Part shown: positions 45,601 to 57,752 of the stretch, piece after piece
How positions within the stretch are numbered: position 1 is the stretch's first letter
Layout: every line of letters starts with the position of its first letter
The notes under the pieces: generated by a model
What the model saw: the letters and a program-made list of their open reading frames with translations, nothing else
The model's database searches: none
What the model was told of the DNA's origin: nothing
Translations under genes and position numbers: made by a program
Origin: Mimachlamys varia
Lineage: Eukaryota; Mollusca; Bivalvia; Pectinida; Pectinidae
Assembly: GCA_947623455.1 (NCBI GenBank)
Contig: OX392542.1
Span: 5,587,625 to 5,651,624 of the forward strand
Direction of reading: 5' to 3'
Length of the DNA stretch: 64,000 nucleotides

Positions 45601-48600
45601 TTCTAAACCTTTGAGCATTTTAACTTTTTATTACCTTATTTCATGAAACACACTTGTAAGATATGATAGCGTGCATGGTCGGGCAGATGACCCCAAACAT
45701 TTTCATGTCCGACTGGAGAATCGAACACAGGTCGCCTATGTTAAAGGCCATGGCGTAATTCCCTCCGACACCCGACCACATACATGTGTATTTGATTATA
45801 TACAATTTTTATTACCATTATTTTCAAAATATCCATCGACTTTGCTGTGCTCAGAGGTCAGATGGAAGATGTTGTTATTTCCGGTATTGGCGGTGAAGAG
45901 TTTCGTGTTGATGTCGATAGGAGACTGTCGATTCCCTCCACACTTATTCCATCCGGGCACATACTTCCAATGAGACGGATCTGTCCACGACAACAAGAAA
46001 AATCTGCACATACAGCGTATAGATTTCATGGTGTGTATTTTATTCGGTTATAGTGGTATATAAATGTGAGCAAAGATATGTGAACTGACAAGAAATTTCC
46101 ATTGACGTGACATGGATTCAGCTGCCTATTACAACAGAATATAAAACAAAATTTGGAAATGATAAAACTCAAGCGTTTTCTTCTCTCGTTTTTTACTTAC
46201 CTCAATGACGCGTTAAATTATAATTCAATTTATGAAATATATAAAAATGCACGTAATCCAATATAAAAACTGAAAGAGGTGCACGCAAACATGACTGCTT
46301 TTGTTTTACATAACTTTTTGTAAAGGTGAAAAAATAAGTATGGAAATGTTCGCAATTTTCATGTTGAGTGAATAAGGACAAAACATTAAAAATAAAACAA
46401 AGGCAGAACCGTTTGCGACACTAAAAAGACCACATCGCGATCACCTTAAACGGTCACAACGTGAAAATGTCACCACGATCAGTTTACACGGTCACAACGC
46501 GAAAATGTCACCAAGATCAGTTTACACGGTCACAACGCGAAAATGTCTACATCATGATCAGTTTAAATGATCAGAACGTGTAAATGTCACCACGATCAGT
46601 TTACACGGTCACAACGCGAAAATGTCACCAAAATCAGTTTACACGGTCACAAAGCGAAAATGTTTACAACAAGATCAGTTTACACTGTCACAACGCGAAA
46701 ATGTTTACAACAACATCAGTTTACATGGTCACAATGCGAAAATGTCTTCATCATGATCAGTTTACATGATCACAACCCGAAAATGTCTACAAAATTATCA
46801 GTTTACATGGTCACAACGCGAAAATGTCTACATCATTATCAGTTTACATGATCACAACGCGAAAATGTCTACATCATTATCAGTTTACTTGATCACAACG
46901 CGAAAATGTCTACATCATGATCAGTTTACATGGTCACAACGCGAAAATGTCTACATCATGATCAGTTTACACGGTCACAACGCGAAAATGTCACCAAGAT
47001 CAGTTTACACGGTCAAAACGCGAAAATGTCTACATCGTGATCAGTTTACATGGTCACAACGCGAAAATGTCTACACCAAGATCAGTTTACACGGTCACAA
47101 CATGAAAATGTTTACACCGAAATCAGTTTACACGGTCACAACGTGAAAATGTTTACACCAAGATCAGTTTACACGGTCACAACGTGAAAATGTTTACACC
47201 AAGATCAGTTTACACGGTCACAACGTGAAAATGTTTACACCAAGATCAGTTTACACGGTCACAACGTGAAAATGTTTACACCGAAATCAGTTTACACGGT
47301 CACAACGTGAAAATGTTTTCACCAAGATCAGTTTACACGGTCACAACGTGAAAATGTTTACACCAAGATCAGTTTACACGTCACGAAGCGAAAATATCTA
47401 CTAGATCAGTTTACACGGTCACAACGTGAAAATGTTTACAACAAGATCAGTTTACACGGTCACAACGCGAAAATGTCACCAAGATCAGTTTACACGGTCA
47501 CAACGTGAAAATGTTTACATCAAGATCAGTTTACATGGTCACAACGTGAAAATGTTTACAACAAGATAAGTTTACACGGTCACAACACGAAAATGTCTAC
47601 ATCAAGATCAGTTTACACGGTCACAACACGAAAATGTCTACATCAAGATCAGTTTACATGGTTACAACAAGAAAAAGTCTATATTGCGATCATTCCATTT
47701 TGGTAAAACGCCAATATTTCCACGAAGGGATAAGTTTTAAGTTCACCAACGCAAATTAACAGTAATAGAACCGTTTTTCACCACTGCATGGTAGCCTAGT
47801 TAACATGTTTTTTAACGAAAGAACAATGTAGCTTATATACATTATCCAACAAATTACACAACATTGTCCAGGGCCCAGTTGTGTCAATGATGATTAGCTT
47901 AATCACTATTTAACGACATTTTTCAAACTTAAATAATTCTGTCGATATACAATGTAAAATATTCAAATTTTGCAAGTAAATTGCCACCATTAAACATTTG
48001 ATATCTGCAAAGTTGTAACGAAATCTATGATATCATTTTGAAGTTACAGGATAATTAAAATTTGCGCTAATCACTAATTAAACCTTTTAAACAACCGGGC
48101 CCAGGTGCTTAAAAGTTGGTCAATAAACAACTCCTAGTCGTCTGGGAAACCATATAGACCTACATCTTATCCCAAGAAAATCACCTTCCTATCATTGATG
48201 CAAAATACTATTTAGATCGAAGGAATCGAGGGAAAACTTAATGATGTACTATATACTATTCTTCTTTTTTCGTTAAACTTGCAGGCAAACACAATTTTTT
48301 AAATGTATATTCATTGTATTAACCACACAGATTTTCATATAAATCCTTATTTTGATTCTCTGTTTATGTCAATTTCGTGAAAACCGAATTTCAATGTCGA
48401 GAAAAAAAGAACTCGATAAGTTAGATAGTTCAATCATAAAAGTCGTTATCGTATAAATTGTTCAATTGTTTTTAAATTGTTATAAAATCAAGTAATTTTC
48501 TAATTTCAGCAGATTAGATAACGTTACTGTACAACAAAATAAACTCGTTCATCTTGTATTGAAGACACGATTTCCTTTGTTATTCATCAATCAATTTTGA

Positions 48601-48955
48601 CAGATGTTTCTTGTTCAGATTTTTAACTTTTTAAAGAAAGAACGACGACGGAATACGAGAATGTTAGTTTTGACCAATACAAGTAGAATACTACTAATCA
48701 CATTAAAACTGACAAATCAAAGAACATGAACTTTTAATTGCTTACAAAAAGACAATAGAATAAGAGAAAAGGCCTAAAAGTATCTCCACACTCATCGACA
48801 TAGAACAAACAGGGAAAAAGGAAACGACGACAACAGTAGCTCACGAATAATAAAACACACTTACTGAGATCGCCTTGGTCGTCATAATTGAAGTCGTGAT
48901 TTGCCTCCACAAGGTAAGCAACAGTCACGAATATGAAAAGAATGTGTCCCTCCAT
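39556..48955 (-). CDS. Secreted alpha carbonic anhydrase, complete
   Basis: The coding exons are 48955-48865, 45980-45816, 42938-42778, 41352-41278, 40756-40681, 40377-40232 and 39675-39556. All phases match, giving 277 aa. It catalyses CO2 hydration to bicarbonate. Residues 1-19 (MEGHILFIFVTVAYLVEA) are a signal peptide. Zinc ligands are H116, H118 (LHFHFG) and H141 (EAHLVH), with 96-to-119-type spacing of 23 as in CA II. The proton-shuttle His is H87, the gatekeeper Thr is T216 in GSLTTPP, and E128 and E139 are also kept. C44 and C220 can form the disulphide of extracellular family members. There is no C-terminal hydrophobic or GPI signal, and no repeat insert of the nacrein type. A possible TATA (GATATAATAA) lies about 50 bp upstream of the start. 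In molluscs such enzymes serve acid-base balance or shell formation; which applies here is inference. Confidence 0.96.
40232..40377 (-). CDS. Carbonic anhydrase exon 6: catalytic Thr
   Basis: It carries YTYTGSLTTPPCTEGVRWII, the substrate-pocket motif with the gatekeeper Thr and the second disulphide Cys. The acceptor is CTCCACAG and the donor is GTAAGA. Confidence 0.95.
40681..40756 (-). CDS. Carbonic anhydrase exon 5
   Basis: KDVEPPNPEVKRIIEDYIVK to LH, 25 codons plus one base. The acceptor CTTAAAAG is weak but fits the frame. The donor is ATG|GTAAGA. Confidence 0.85.
41278..41352 (-). CDS. Carbonic anhydrase exon 4: third zinc ligand
   Basis: AHLVHTRKDEDGLSIVVIGV, 25 codons in all. The acceptor is GTTACAG and the donor is GTATGT. 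Confidence 0.95.
41424..41535 (+). mobile_element. Retroelement tail fragment, copy 4
   Basis: TTCTCTTGTACTTTTGCAAG through TTTTGAGTTTGGATTATGAT and GTTAACGC matches the other tails. It lies in carbonic anhydrase intron 3, antisense to the gene. Confidence 0.7.
42050..42370 (+). repeat. Dispersed repeat, copy 2
   Basis: Homologous to 31268-31610 in the same orientation. It lies in carbonic anhydrase intron 3. Confidence 0.55.
42778..42938 (-). CDS. Carbonic anhydrase exon 3: two zinc ligands
   Basis: Starts at HAPTFRTNSD and includes NLHFHFGVHLNKGSEHSVDG. It carries the proton-shuttle His, two zinc His and the conserved Glu of GSEH. The donor is GAG|GTAAGT. Confidence 0.95.
43060..43260 (+). 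mobile_element. Retroelement tail fragment, copy 5
   Basis: It shares GGCGGGTGTCGTCGATGAA and TACTCTTCCGGAACAC with 37138-37190 and ends in the common tail, cut at GATTTTGAG. It lies in carbonic anhydrase intron 2. Confidence 0.75.
43416..44954. mobile_element. TTAA-flanked transposon, non-autonomous
   Basis: The ends GGACTAGGTACAG and CTGTACCTAGTCC are perfect 13-bp inverted repeats, each directly flanked by TTAA (43412-43415 and 44955-44958). TTAA duplication is the hallmark of the piggyBac superfamily. The 1539-bp interior has no transposase frame. It lies in carbonic anhydrase intron 2. Confidence 0.7.
45249..45640. repeat. Degenerate minisatellite of about 41-53 bp units
   Basis: About eight units of CATAATCATTTCTAGACCTT plus GATCATTTTAAT and a CCCTTAATAC spacer, in carbonic anhydrase intron 2. 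Confidence 0.8.
45663..45790 (-). mobile_element. tRNA-derived SINE-like sequence
   Basis: On the minus strand, TGTGGTCGGGTGTCGGAGGG is followed by a B box, GTGTTCGATTCTCC. It lies in carbonic anhydrase intron 2, next to exon 2. Confidence 0.45.
45816..45980 (-). CDS. Carbonic anhydrase exon 2
   Basis: Encodes PSHWKYVPGWNKCGGNRQSP and the following IDIN, the family's N-terminal signature. The acceptor GGACAG|AT was chosen over GTGCAG|AT a few bases upstream because only the former keeps the frame from exon 1. Confidence 0.9.
46436..47690. repeat. Minisatellite of about 41-bp units in carbonic anhydrase intron 1
   Basis: About 30 units of GATCAGTTTACACGGTCACA and ACGCGAAAATGT. Two length classes, about 38 bp (CACCAA linker) and 41-42 bp (TACATCAT or TACACCAA linker), are interspersed. 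The plus-strand frames through it are artefacts. Confidence 0.92.
47691..48864. other. Rest of carbonic anhydrase intron 1
   Basis: AT-rich unique sequence. Nothing further was recognised. Confidence 0.3.
48865..48955 (-). CDS. Carbonic anhydrase exon 1: signal peptide
   Basis: Thirty codons from ATG at 48955 to CTCA|GTAAGT, phase 1. The mature protein starts near NHDFNYDDQGD. Confidence 0.9.
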
Positions 48956-50763
48956 GCTCTCCGTAGTGCCCCGTACACAGCACCACACACAGGGCAGTTA
49001 TTATATCACGTAGTATTGATTGTGAGGGACGAGTTCGATCGATCGTCTGCAATATGTTTCTACATTTGTATTCCGGAAAGATTTAATTACATCTATATGA
49101 CTGTATACTTATATCTATACATCTTCAATCAATGCACAGCTTATACTTTTTTTAAGATACAATCACTTGAATAAATAATTTAATTTAAGAATAAAGCTTG
49201 AAACATACTAACATACAATAAATACTGATGTATGTCGATAATTGCTAGTGTTACATCTAAAAGTACAGCTTTTGGCCCGCGATCATGGAGTGCAATCTGC
49301 TATATATAATCCTATACCCGCCTGAACCCCCGTTTTGCACCCCTTTTCGTAGAATCACAGATGCATATTTACAACTACTACCGCCACAGAGGCTCATTTT
49401 GTGTACCAACTATTTTTGCCACTAATCAGTCATGAGTATCCATTGCCGCCACCTTGAAGCATGAACTAACAGCGAAATGCATCGAAACTTTTGGCGGTTG
49501 CAGCGGCGGACGTCATAAAAAGACGTCATCCAACATATTTGGTTATTAGCGATCACCAATCAGTCAACCGTATCCACTGTCACCGCCGACGTATATGATA
49601 CGCAAGACTGATTAGCAGGTAAATGTATTTTCATGACGTCTTTTGTGGAAAACCAGCCTTGGGGTTGCCATTTGAGTCAATTGGAAACTCTCCAGCTGTG
49701 ACGTCGATCGGTTCCCCTTACCAAAGGGAGACGGGGGCTACTAGGGGGTAATGGTTTATAAGAGTTTGTGCCCCATTTAACTATTGACCAAATACGTCTG
49801 TACTATTAACAGCTAACAAATATTACCTTAACACATCCTGTCGTCCTCTCTCACACGACGAGACAGGGATGCTTATTAGTTGTGACGTGTGGTAAATGGA
49901 GTCTGTTTCTGAATTATCATACAGAGCTATAAATCTAATGTACGCACACAACCTTTCTGATGAAATATTGTGCTCTTTCCTGAACTAATCTGTCTGGTGT
50001 TCAAAGTGCCCTACTTTTGTTTTCTTTGAACCATTGTAGTCTGTTAAACCTTCTTATTGATACATAACAGCTGTCCTCCTGTAGCAAACATCAAATGATG
50101 TCTGATTGGGAAAACATATTAACAAGTTCGCATACTGTTGGATTCATTTTAATGGAGACTCTTTTATCTATGTGTGTATTTTGATAAGGAAACCCCCGTT
50201 TCGTTGTCACGGTTGCGTGTCGTCACAATTGACGTTCAATGCGGTTGTATATTTATTGCACAGACAGCAAACAGATACTGTCGTAATCAAAACTAGATTT
50301 ACGAAATAAGGCGAAAGTTGTTATTTAGACGCGGTGGTTAGTGTAACGGTTTACTGTCGCCTAGAGAGGGCGTGTCACATCAAAGATACTTCACAAGTAT
50401 TCTTCTTGCGTCAACAACAAATGAAATGCAAATTACGAGCAACATGACTACACTGATGAAAGGTTCATGGTGCTGTAAGACACAAACCCTCACATCTGTT
50501 TCCATCGTATTAAGTCCATACTACACAACATATTTCGATGTTATCTCCTAAATTAAGAATTCTTAATCTTGTTCTCTGCAGACAGAAAGACATAAGTCAA
50601 TTGCAATTTTCCATTTATGTCATACATACATACATAAATGATCTGGATAAAAACTGGGAAAATTAAGATTAATTCTACGTCTTCAAAGCTAGTTTAAAAA
50701 CTGTAGTGTCGTTACAATCAATATTAACACTGAGTCTGGTGTAGAAGATATGAATCCTGTACT
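48956..50763. other. Carbonic anhydrase 5' flank and spacer
   Basis: A TATA-like GATATAATAA on the minus strand (about 49000-49010) lies about 50 bp upstream of the start codon. A partial tRNA-like A box (GGTGGTTAGTGTAACGG) is at about 50333. No gene. Confidence 0.35.
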
Positions 50764-50912
50764 TCTCGGGGGATAACTACAATTGAAAACGGGTAAATTA
50801 TTGAATTGAGCTTTGTTTAGGTTATCGGGGGATAACTACAATGGAAAACGGGTTAATTTTACATATTCACCCGTTTTCCATTGTAGTTACCCCCCGATAA
50901 TCTAAACAAAAT
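50764..50912. repeat. Long near-perfect hairpin with an extra direct copy of one arm
   Basis: The arm at 50813-50854 pairs with 50869-50911 over about 40 bp with very few mismatches (left arm core GGTTATCGGGGGATAACTAC). The loop is about 14 bp. A third, shorter copy of the arm is at 50766-50794. Confidence 0.85.
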
Positions 50913-51212
50913 AGAAAGTTAATCCTTAAATACCATACGATAATTTAACTGCACTGATTTCGTTAATTTCATGTATGCATACAGAGTAATCTCCCCTAAA
51001 TGTGCTACCATGGACAAAGTAGCTTATCAGTTGATATAGGGCGACTATGAAATCATTAGCGATCTATGGCTCGCATCCTGGTCGAAGGTCGTTGCAATGT
51101 TACAATCAAATACAAAAACTGTTGATATTTTAGATGTTATTGTGTTATTATTTTTGAAACAGTATGACAGGGTGAGGCTTATTATCAATATTTTATAAAA
51201 GCTATATACTCG

Positions 51213-54200
51213 CAGTACCGGTCCAATAGTGAGCGTAACCCTGTATAACGAGAATGGTCTAACTTATACATTGTTTACAGTACCGGTCAAATAGTGAGCG
51301 TAACCCTGTATAACGAGAATGGTCTAACTTATACATTGTTTACAGTACCGGTCCAATAGTGAGCGTAACCCTGTATAACATGAATGGTCTAACTTATACA
51401 TTGTTTACAGTACCGGTCCAATAGTGAGCGTAACCCTGTATAACGAGGATGGTCTAACTTATACATTGTTTACAGTACCGGTCCAACAGTGAGCGCAACC
51501 CTGTATAACGAGAATGGTCTAACTTATACATTGTTTACAGTACCGGTCCAATAGTGAGCGTAACCCTGTATAACGAGAATGGTCTAACTTATACATTGTT
51601 TACAGTACCGGTCCAACAGTGAGCGTAACCCTGTATAACGAGAATGGTCTAACTTATACATTGTTTACAGTACCGGTCCAATAGTGAGCGTAACCCTGTA
51701 TAACGAGAATAGTCTAACTTATACATTGTTTACAGTACCGGTCCAATAGTGAGCGTAACCCTGTATAACGAGGATGGTCTAACTTATACATTGTTTACAG
51801 TACCGGTCCAACAGTGAGCGCAACCCTGTATAACGAGGATGGTCTAACTTATACACTATTTACAGTACCGGTCCAATAGTGAGCGTAACCCTGTATAACG
51901 AGGGTGGTCTAACTTATACATTATTTACAGGTACTGGTCCAACAGTGAGCGTAACCCTGTAAAACGAGGATGGTCTAACTTATACACTATTTACAGTACC
52001 GGTCCAATAGTGAGCGTAACCCTGTATAACGAGGATGGTCTAACTTATACATTGTTTACAGTACCGGTCCAATAGTGAGCGTAACCCTGTATAACGAGGA
52101 TGGTCTAACTTATACTTTGTTTACAGTACCGGTCCAACAGTGAGCGTAACCCTGTATAACTAGGATGGTCTAACTTATACATTGTTTACAGGTACCGGTC
52201 CAACAGTGAGCGTAACCCTGTATAACGAGGATGGTCTAACTTATACATTGTTTACAGTTACCTGTCCAACAGTGAGCGTAACCCTATATAACGAGGATGG
52301 TCTAACTTATACATTGTTTACAGTTACCGGTCCAACAGTGAGCGTAACCCTGTATAACGAGAATGGTCTAACTTATACATTATTTACAGGTACTGGTCCA
52401 ACAGTGAGCGTAACCCTGTAAAACGAGGATGGTCTAACTTATACACTATTTACAGTACCGGTCCAATAGTGAGCGTAACCCTGTATAACGAGGATGGTCT
52501 AACTTATACATTGTTTACAGTACCGGTCCAACAGTGAGTGTAACCCTGTATAACGAGGATGGTCTAAGTAATACACTATTTATAGGTACCGGTCCAATAG
52601 TGAGCGTAACCCTGTATAACTAGGATGGTCTAACTTATACATTGTTTACAGGTACCGGTCCAACAGTGAGCGTAACCCTGTATAACGAGGATGGTCTAAC
52701 TTATACATTGTTTACAGTTACCTGTCCAACAGTGAGCGTAACCCTATATAACGAGGATGGTCTAACTTATACATTATTTACAGGTACCGGTCCAACAGTG
52801 AGCGTAACCCTGTATAACTAGGATGGTCTAACTTATAAATTATTTACAGTACCGGCCCAACAGTGAGCGTAACACTGTATAACGAGGATGGTCTAACTTA
52901 TACATTGTTTACAGGTACCGGTCCAATAGTGAGCGTAACCCTATATAACGAGGATGGTCTAACTTATACATTATTTACAGGTACCGGTCCAACAGTGAGC
53001 GTAACCCTGTATAACTAGGATGGTCTAACTTATAAATTATTTACAGTACCGGCCCAACAGTGAGCGTAACACTGTATAACGAGGATGGTCTAACTTATAC
53101 ATTGTTTACAGGTACCGGTCCAACAGTGAGCGTAACCCTGTATAACTAGGATGGTCTAACTTATAAATTATTTACAGTACCGGCCCAACAGTGAGCGTAA
53201 CACTGCATAACGAGGATGGTCTAACTTATACATTGTTTACAGTTACCTGTCAAATAGTGAGCGTAACCCTGTATAACAAGGATGGTCTAACTTATACATT
53301 GCTTACAGGTACCTGTCCAACAGTGAGCGTAACCCTGTATAACGAGGATGGTCTAACTTATACATTGTTTACAGTTACCTGTCCAACAGTGAGCGTAACC
53401 CTGTATAACTAGGATGGTCTAACTTATACATTGTTTACAGGTACCGGTCCAACAGTGAGCGTAACCCTGTATAACGAGGATGGTCTAACTTATACATTGT
53501 TTACAGTTACCTGTCCAATAGTGAGCGTAACACTGTATAACTAGGATGGTCTCACTTATACATTGTTTACAGTACCAGTCCAATAGTGATCGAAACCCTG
53601 TATAACGAGGATGGTCTAACGTATACATTGTTTACAGTTACCTGTCCAATAGTGAGCGTAACACTGTATAACGAGGATGGTCTCACTTATACATTGTTTA
53701 CAGTACCAGTCCAATAGTGATCGTAACCCTGTATAACGAGGATGGTCTAACTTATACATTGTTTACAGTACCAGTCCAATAGTGATCGTAACACTGTATA
53801 ACGAGGATGGTCTCACTTATACATTGTTTACAGTACCAGTCCAATAGTGAGCGTAACCCTGTATAACGAGAATGGTCTAACTTATACATTATTTACAGTA
53901 CTGGTCCAATAGTGAGCGTAACCCTGTATAACGAGGATGGTCTTACTTATACACTATTTACAGTACCGGTCCAATAGTGAGCGTAACCCTGTATAACGAG
54001 AATGGTCTAACTTATACATTATTTACAGTACTGGTCCAATAGTGAGCGTAACCCTGTATAACGAGGATGGTCTTACTTATACACTATTTACAGTTCTGGT
54101 CCAATAGTGAGCGTAACCCTGTATAACGAGAATGGTCTAACTTATACATTATTTACAGTACTGGTCCAATAGTGAGCGTAACCCTGTATAACGAGGATGG

Positions 54201-55607
54201 TCTTACTTATACACTATTTACAGTACCAGTCCAATAGTGAGCGTAACCTTGTAAAACGAGAATGGTCTAACTTTATACATTGTTTACAGTACCGGTCCAA
54301 TAATGAGCGTAACCCTGTATAACTAGGATGGTCTAACTTATACATTGTTTACAGTACCGGTCCAACAGTGAGCGTAACCCTGTATAACGAGGATGGTCTA
54401 ACTTAGAGACACTATTTACATTACTGGTCCTACAGTGAGCGTAACCCTGTATAACGAGGATGGTCTAACTTAGAGACACTATTTACATTACTGGTCCTAC
54501 AGTGAGCGTAACCCTGTATAACGACAATGGTCTAACTTATACATTATTTTCATTACCGGTCCTACAGTGAGCGTAACCCTGTATAACGACAATGGTCTAA
54601 CTTATACATTATTTACATAACCGGTCCTACTGTGAGCGTAACCCTGTATAACGAGGATGGTCTAACTTATATATTATTTACAGTACCGGTCCAACAGTGA
54701 GCGTAACCCTGTATAACGAAGATGGTCTAACTTATATATTATTTACAGTACCGGTCCAATAGTGAGCGTAACCCTGTATAACGAGGATGGTCTAACTTAT
54801 ACATTGTTTACAGTACCGGTCTAATAGTGAGCGTAACTCTGTATAACGAGAATAGTCTAACTTATACATTGTTTACAGGTACTGATCCAACAGTGAGCGT
54901 AACCCTGTATAACGAGGATGGTATAACTTATACATTATTTACAGTACCGGTCCAATAGTGAGCGTAACCCTGTAAAACGAGGATGGTCTAACTTATACAT
55001 TATTTACAGTAGCGGTCTAATAGTGAGCGTAACCCTGTATAACGTGAATAGTCTAACTTATACATTGTTTACAGTACCGGTCCAATAATGAGCGTAACCC
55101 TGTATAACGAGAATAGTCTAACTTATACATTGTTTACAGTACCGGTCTAATAGTGAGCGTAACCCTGTATAACGAGGATGGTCTAACTTATACATTGTTT
55201 ACAGTACCGGTCCAATAGTGAGCGTAACCCTGTATAACTAGGATGGTCTAACTTATACATTGTTTACAGTACCGGTCCAATAGTGAGCGTAACCCTGTAT
55301 AACGAGGATGGTCTAACTTATACATTGTTTACAGGTACCGGTCCAATAGTAAGCGTAACCCTGTATAACAAGGATGGTCTAACTTATACATTGTTTACAG
55401 GTACCGGTCTATGAGTGAGCGTAGCCCTGTATAACAAGGATATTCTAACTTATACATTGTTTACAGTACCGGTCTAACAGTGAGCGTAACCCTGTATAAC
55501 GAGGATGGTCTAACTTTTACACTATTTACAGTACCGGTCCAATAGTGAGCGTAACCCTGTATAACGAGGATGGTCTAAGTAATACACTATTTACAGGTAC
55601 CGGTACA
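51213..55607 (+). repeat. 65/66-bp minisatellite, about 67 copies
   Basis: Units of ACAGTACCGGTCCAATAGTG, AGCGTAACCCTGTATAACGA and GGATGGTCTAACTTATACAT plus TGTTT. Most are 65 bp. Some carry one extra base (ACAGGTACC or ACAGTTACC) and are 66 bp. Consecutive 66-bp units read through as a 22-residue repeat, TGPTVSVTLYNEDGLTYTLF plus two residues, as at 52182-52421 and 53191-53412. No flanking gene was identified. Confidence 0.95.
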
Positions 55608-55609
55608 GG

Positions 55610-56979
55610 TATGATTCGCATATGCCAACAACCTTCTTATTAGATTGATCAGACCTTTCACGATTCAGAGAAACGACGAAAACCCAAATGGGCTGTTTGG
55701 TGTTGCCTGTCAGATGTTTGATCCAGTATTTAGTCTTATATTCAATACAACATGTTTTAATTGAGTCGTAAATAAAATACCATTTACACCATCAGAGTGT
55801 CGGTTGTGTATAGCTAGGTACTATAGCTACTGTATGTCGTATTTCCGTCAGTTTTATTATGTATATGTGACACTGATTAAACAGGTCCACATGAGTCGAC
55901 CTAGAATCATGGTTAGGGGATTTTCATCTGAATTATTGACATTGTACTAACTTTTAGATCTAGATTAAGGTTCCAAATGGGTTGACTGTTTATCCGCCAC
56001 TGTGAGGTCATTACCATTGTTCTCTAGCCGGAATGTTACCTCGTCTCTCAAAACAGTTGTTACAAACGGAACTCAATACTTCCTTGATCATTTTATATGA
56101 TAATCCAATCCATTCAGGAATTCCAGTATTAGGTCTACAATTCTTAATGGAAATAATCATTTTGATTGTTGGTAAGACTTGTCATTCGTAACAAGTCGAC
56201 AATAATCATACTGGTTATGTATTTAACCTTATTAAACATTTCTGGGCTTACTGATTCTATAATAATATAAATTAGTTGATAAGAATGACTAAATATCTAT
56301 CATGCTTTTCATAATAATCCTACTATTTTGTTGTCTTCTAGAATTTTAAATCATTTGTTTATTGTGGATCTAAATACATTTTATCGAGTTTGATCATTTA
56401 ACATCTACCAGAATCATCATCATAAAAGATATGATAAAATATCGCAAAAATACAATGAATAAATTCTCAATTAATACTTGTTTTTATTGATAACAACACA
56501 ATTACAACACAACATCTGAGAGCATAGACATACATCTGAATATTATTGTACAAAGAAAATAAAAATATATATATATCAACAGTTTAAAGCGGAAACAGTA
56601 AAAATGAGTATTCACAAAATGAATATAAGCCATTCATCTTATTATTATTGTACAAAAATTTAAAAATATATATCAACATTTTAAAGAGGGAACATTGCAA
56701 ATGAATATTTACAAAATGAATATAAGCCAAACTGTACAGCAAATATTTTGATGACATGATTTGACGACAAACTAATTCTTCGAAAAAAAAATAATACAGA
56801 TTCTGGAGTCAGAAGCATATTTAAATACATATATCTTATGTCCACATCGACCATGAAAAGGGTGTTCAAACGCAAAATATACCTGACCTTTAAGCAGAAA
56901 TATATAATTCAAATGTACAATATTAGATGATTTGTCAAGTTTCTAATCAAATTCTAGTTTGACACACGTGCAATTCTCA
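55610..56979. other. Non-coding spacer, AT-rich
   Basis: No gene. Local duplication near 56530-56740: TATATATCAACA, TTTAAAG and AAAATGAATATAAGCCA occur twice about 100 bp apart. Confidence 0.35.
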
Positions 56980-57060
56980 TTATAAGGGTTCTAATGTGAC
57001 ACCATCCACGGTATCGAGTTCTCCTTCTGTGTTGCGAAAGGATATGTTTCTAAAACCCTG
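56980..57060 (-). CDS. Possible alternative terminal exon
   Basis: After GGCAG on the minus strand, 26 codons read QGFRNISFRNTEGELDTVDG and six more residues, then TAA. The composition is protein-like. The sequence just upstream of it duplicates the sequence upstream of the CUB gene's last exon. It would need phase 0, so it cannot replace that exon directly. This is speculative. Confidence 0.25.
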   Translation of the reverse strand, partial: QGFRNISFRNTEGELDTVDGVTLEPL

Positions 57061-57065
57061 CTGCC

Positions 57066-57158
57066 GATATATTTCGAACAACACATAAGCAAGTAACATT
57101 CCAAAAGTCAAAATTAAGTTTACATTTCACTAATATTTACCTGGTAATAACTCTAAAC
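57066..57158. repeat. Direct duplicate of the 57775-57867 intron segment
   Basis: Both contain ATATTTCGAACAACA, TAAGCAAG, TTTACATTTCACTAAT and ACCTGGTAATAACTCT. They lie just upstream (in gene sense) of the possible exon at 57060 and of the real exon at 57752. Confidence 0.8.
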
Positions 57159-57444
57159 TCTTATACAATCTCCTATACCCCTCTCACTTTCTGGTGGTGT
57201 CTTCCCAGGTACCCGTCTTCATCTGGCCATTCTTGCTTTGATAACAGTCAACCCCGATCAAAACATAAAAAGTTGGTGATGCAAAATAGTATACCTGGTA
57301 TAAAAGCTACTCCAACAACATCAAAGAAAATGTATTCTGATTATAATGCTGAAAAACTAATTTGACTAAAACTAATTCCGGTCATGTCTGCTTGTTATAC
57401 TGTCACGGTGGTCGTGAGCCTACTATGACATTGTGAGGTGTTGC

Positions 57445-57752
57445 TCAATGCTTTGTATTGTCTGCGGTTCCTGGTAGGTATCCTTGGTTCATTACTTGCA
57501 TTTCCATAGCTTGCGGGTTCTGAAAGCCGGCCACCTGATACATGGGTTGCTGTACATATTGTACCGGAACTGCCTGGATGTTATTCTGTGGCCTAGGAGT
57601 CATCCATACAGGTTGCTGGGGCTGCTCCTGGTGGAGACGAACGGATGAAACCTGGTTCTTCGACTTGCACACACCACAGCGGAACAGGATAAAACAAACG
57701 CCCAAAATGGTTATTAATACTGCCAACACTATTCCAACAATCATCCAGGTAG
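57445..57752 (-). CDS. CUB protein last exon: transmembrane helix and tail
   Basis: The acceptor is TATTTTCAG. It encodes the membrane helix and a Pro/Gln/Tyr-rich cytoplasmic tail, stopping at 57445-57447. Tyr-containing motifs could be phosphorylation or adaptor sites. Confidence 0.85.

Noticed and set aside
45981..45995. Acceptor GTGCAG|ATTTTTC for carbonic anhydrase exon 2
   Set aside because: It breaks the frame from exon 1; the GGACAG acceptor at 45981-45986 restores it.
46567..47146. Plus-strand frames of 94 and 126 codons
   Set aside because: They follow the roughly 41-bp array inside a carbonic anhydrase intron on the other strand.
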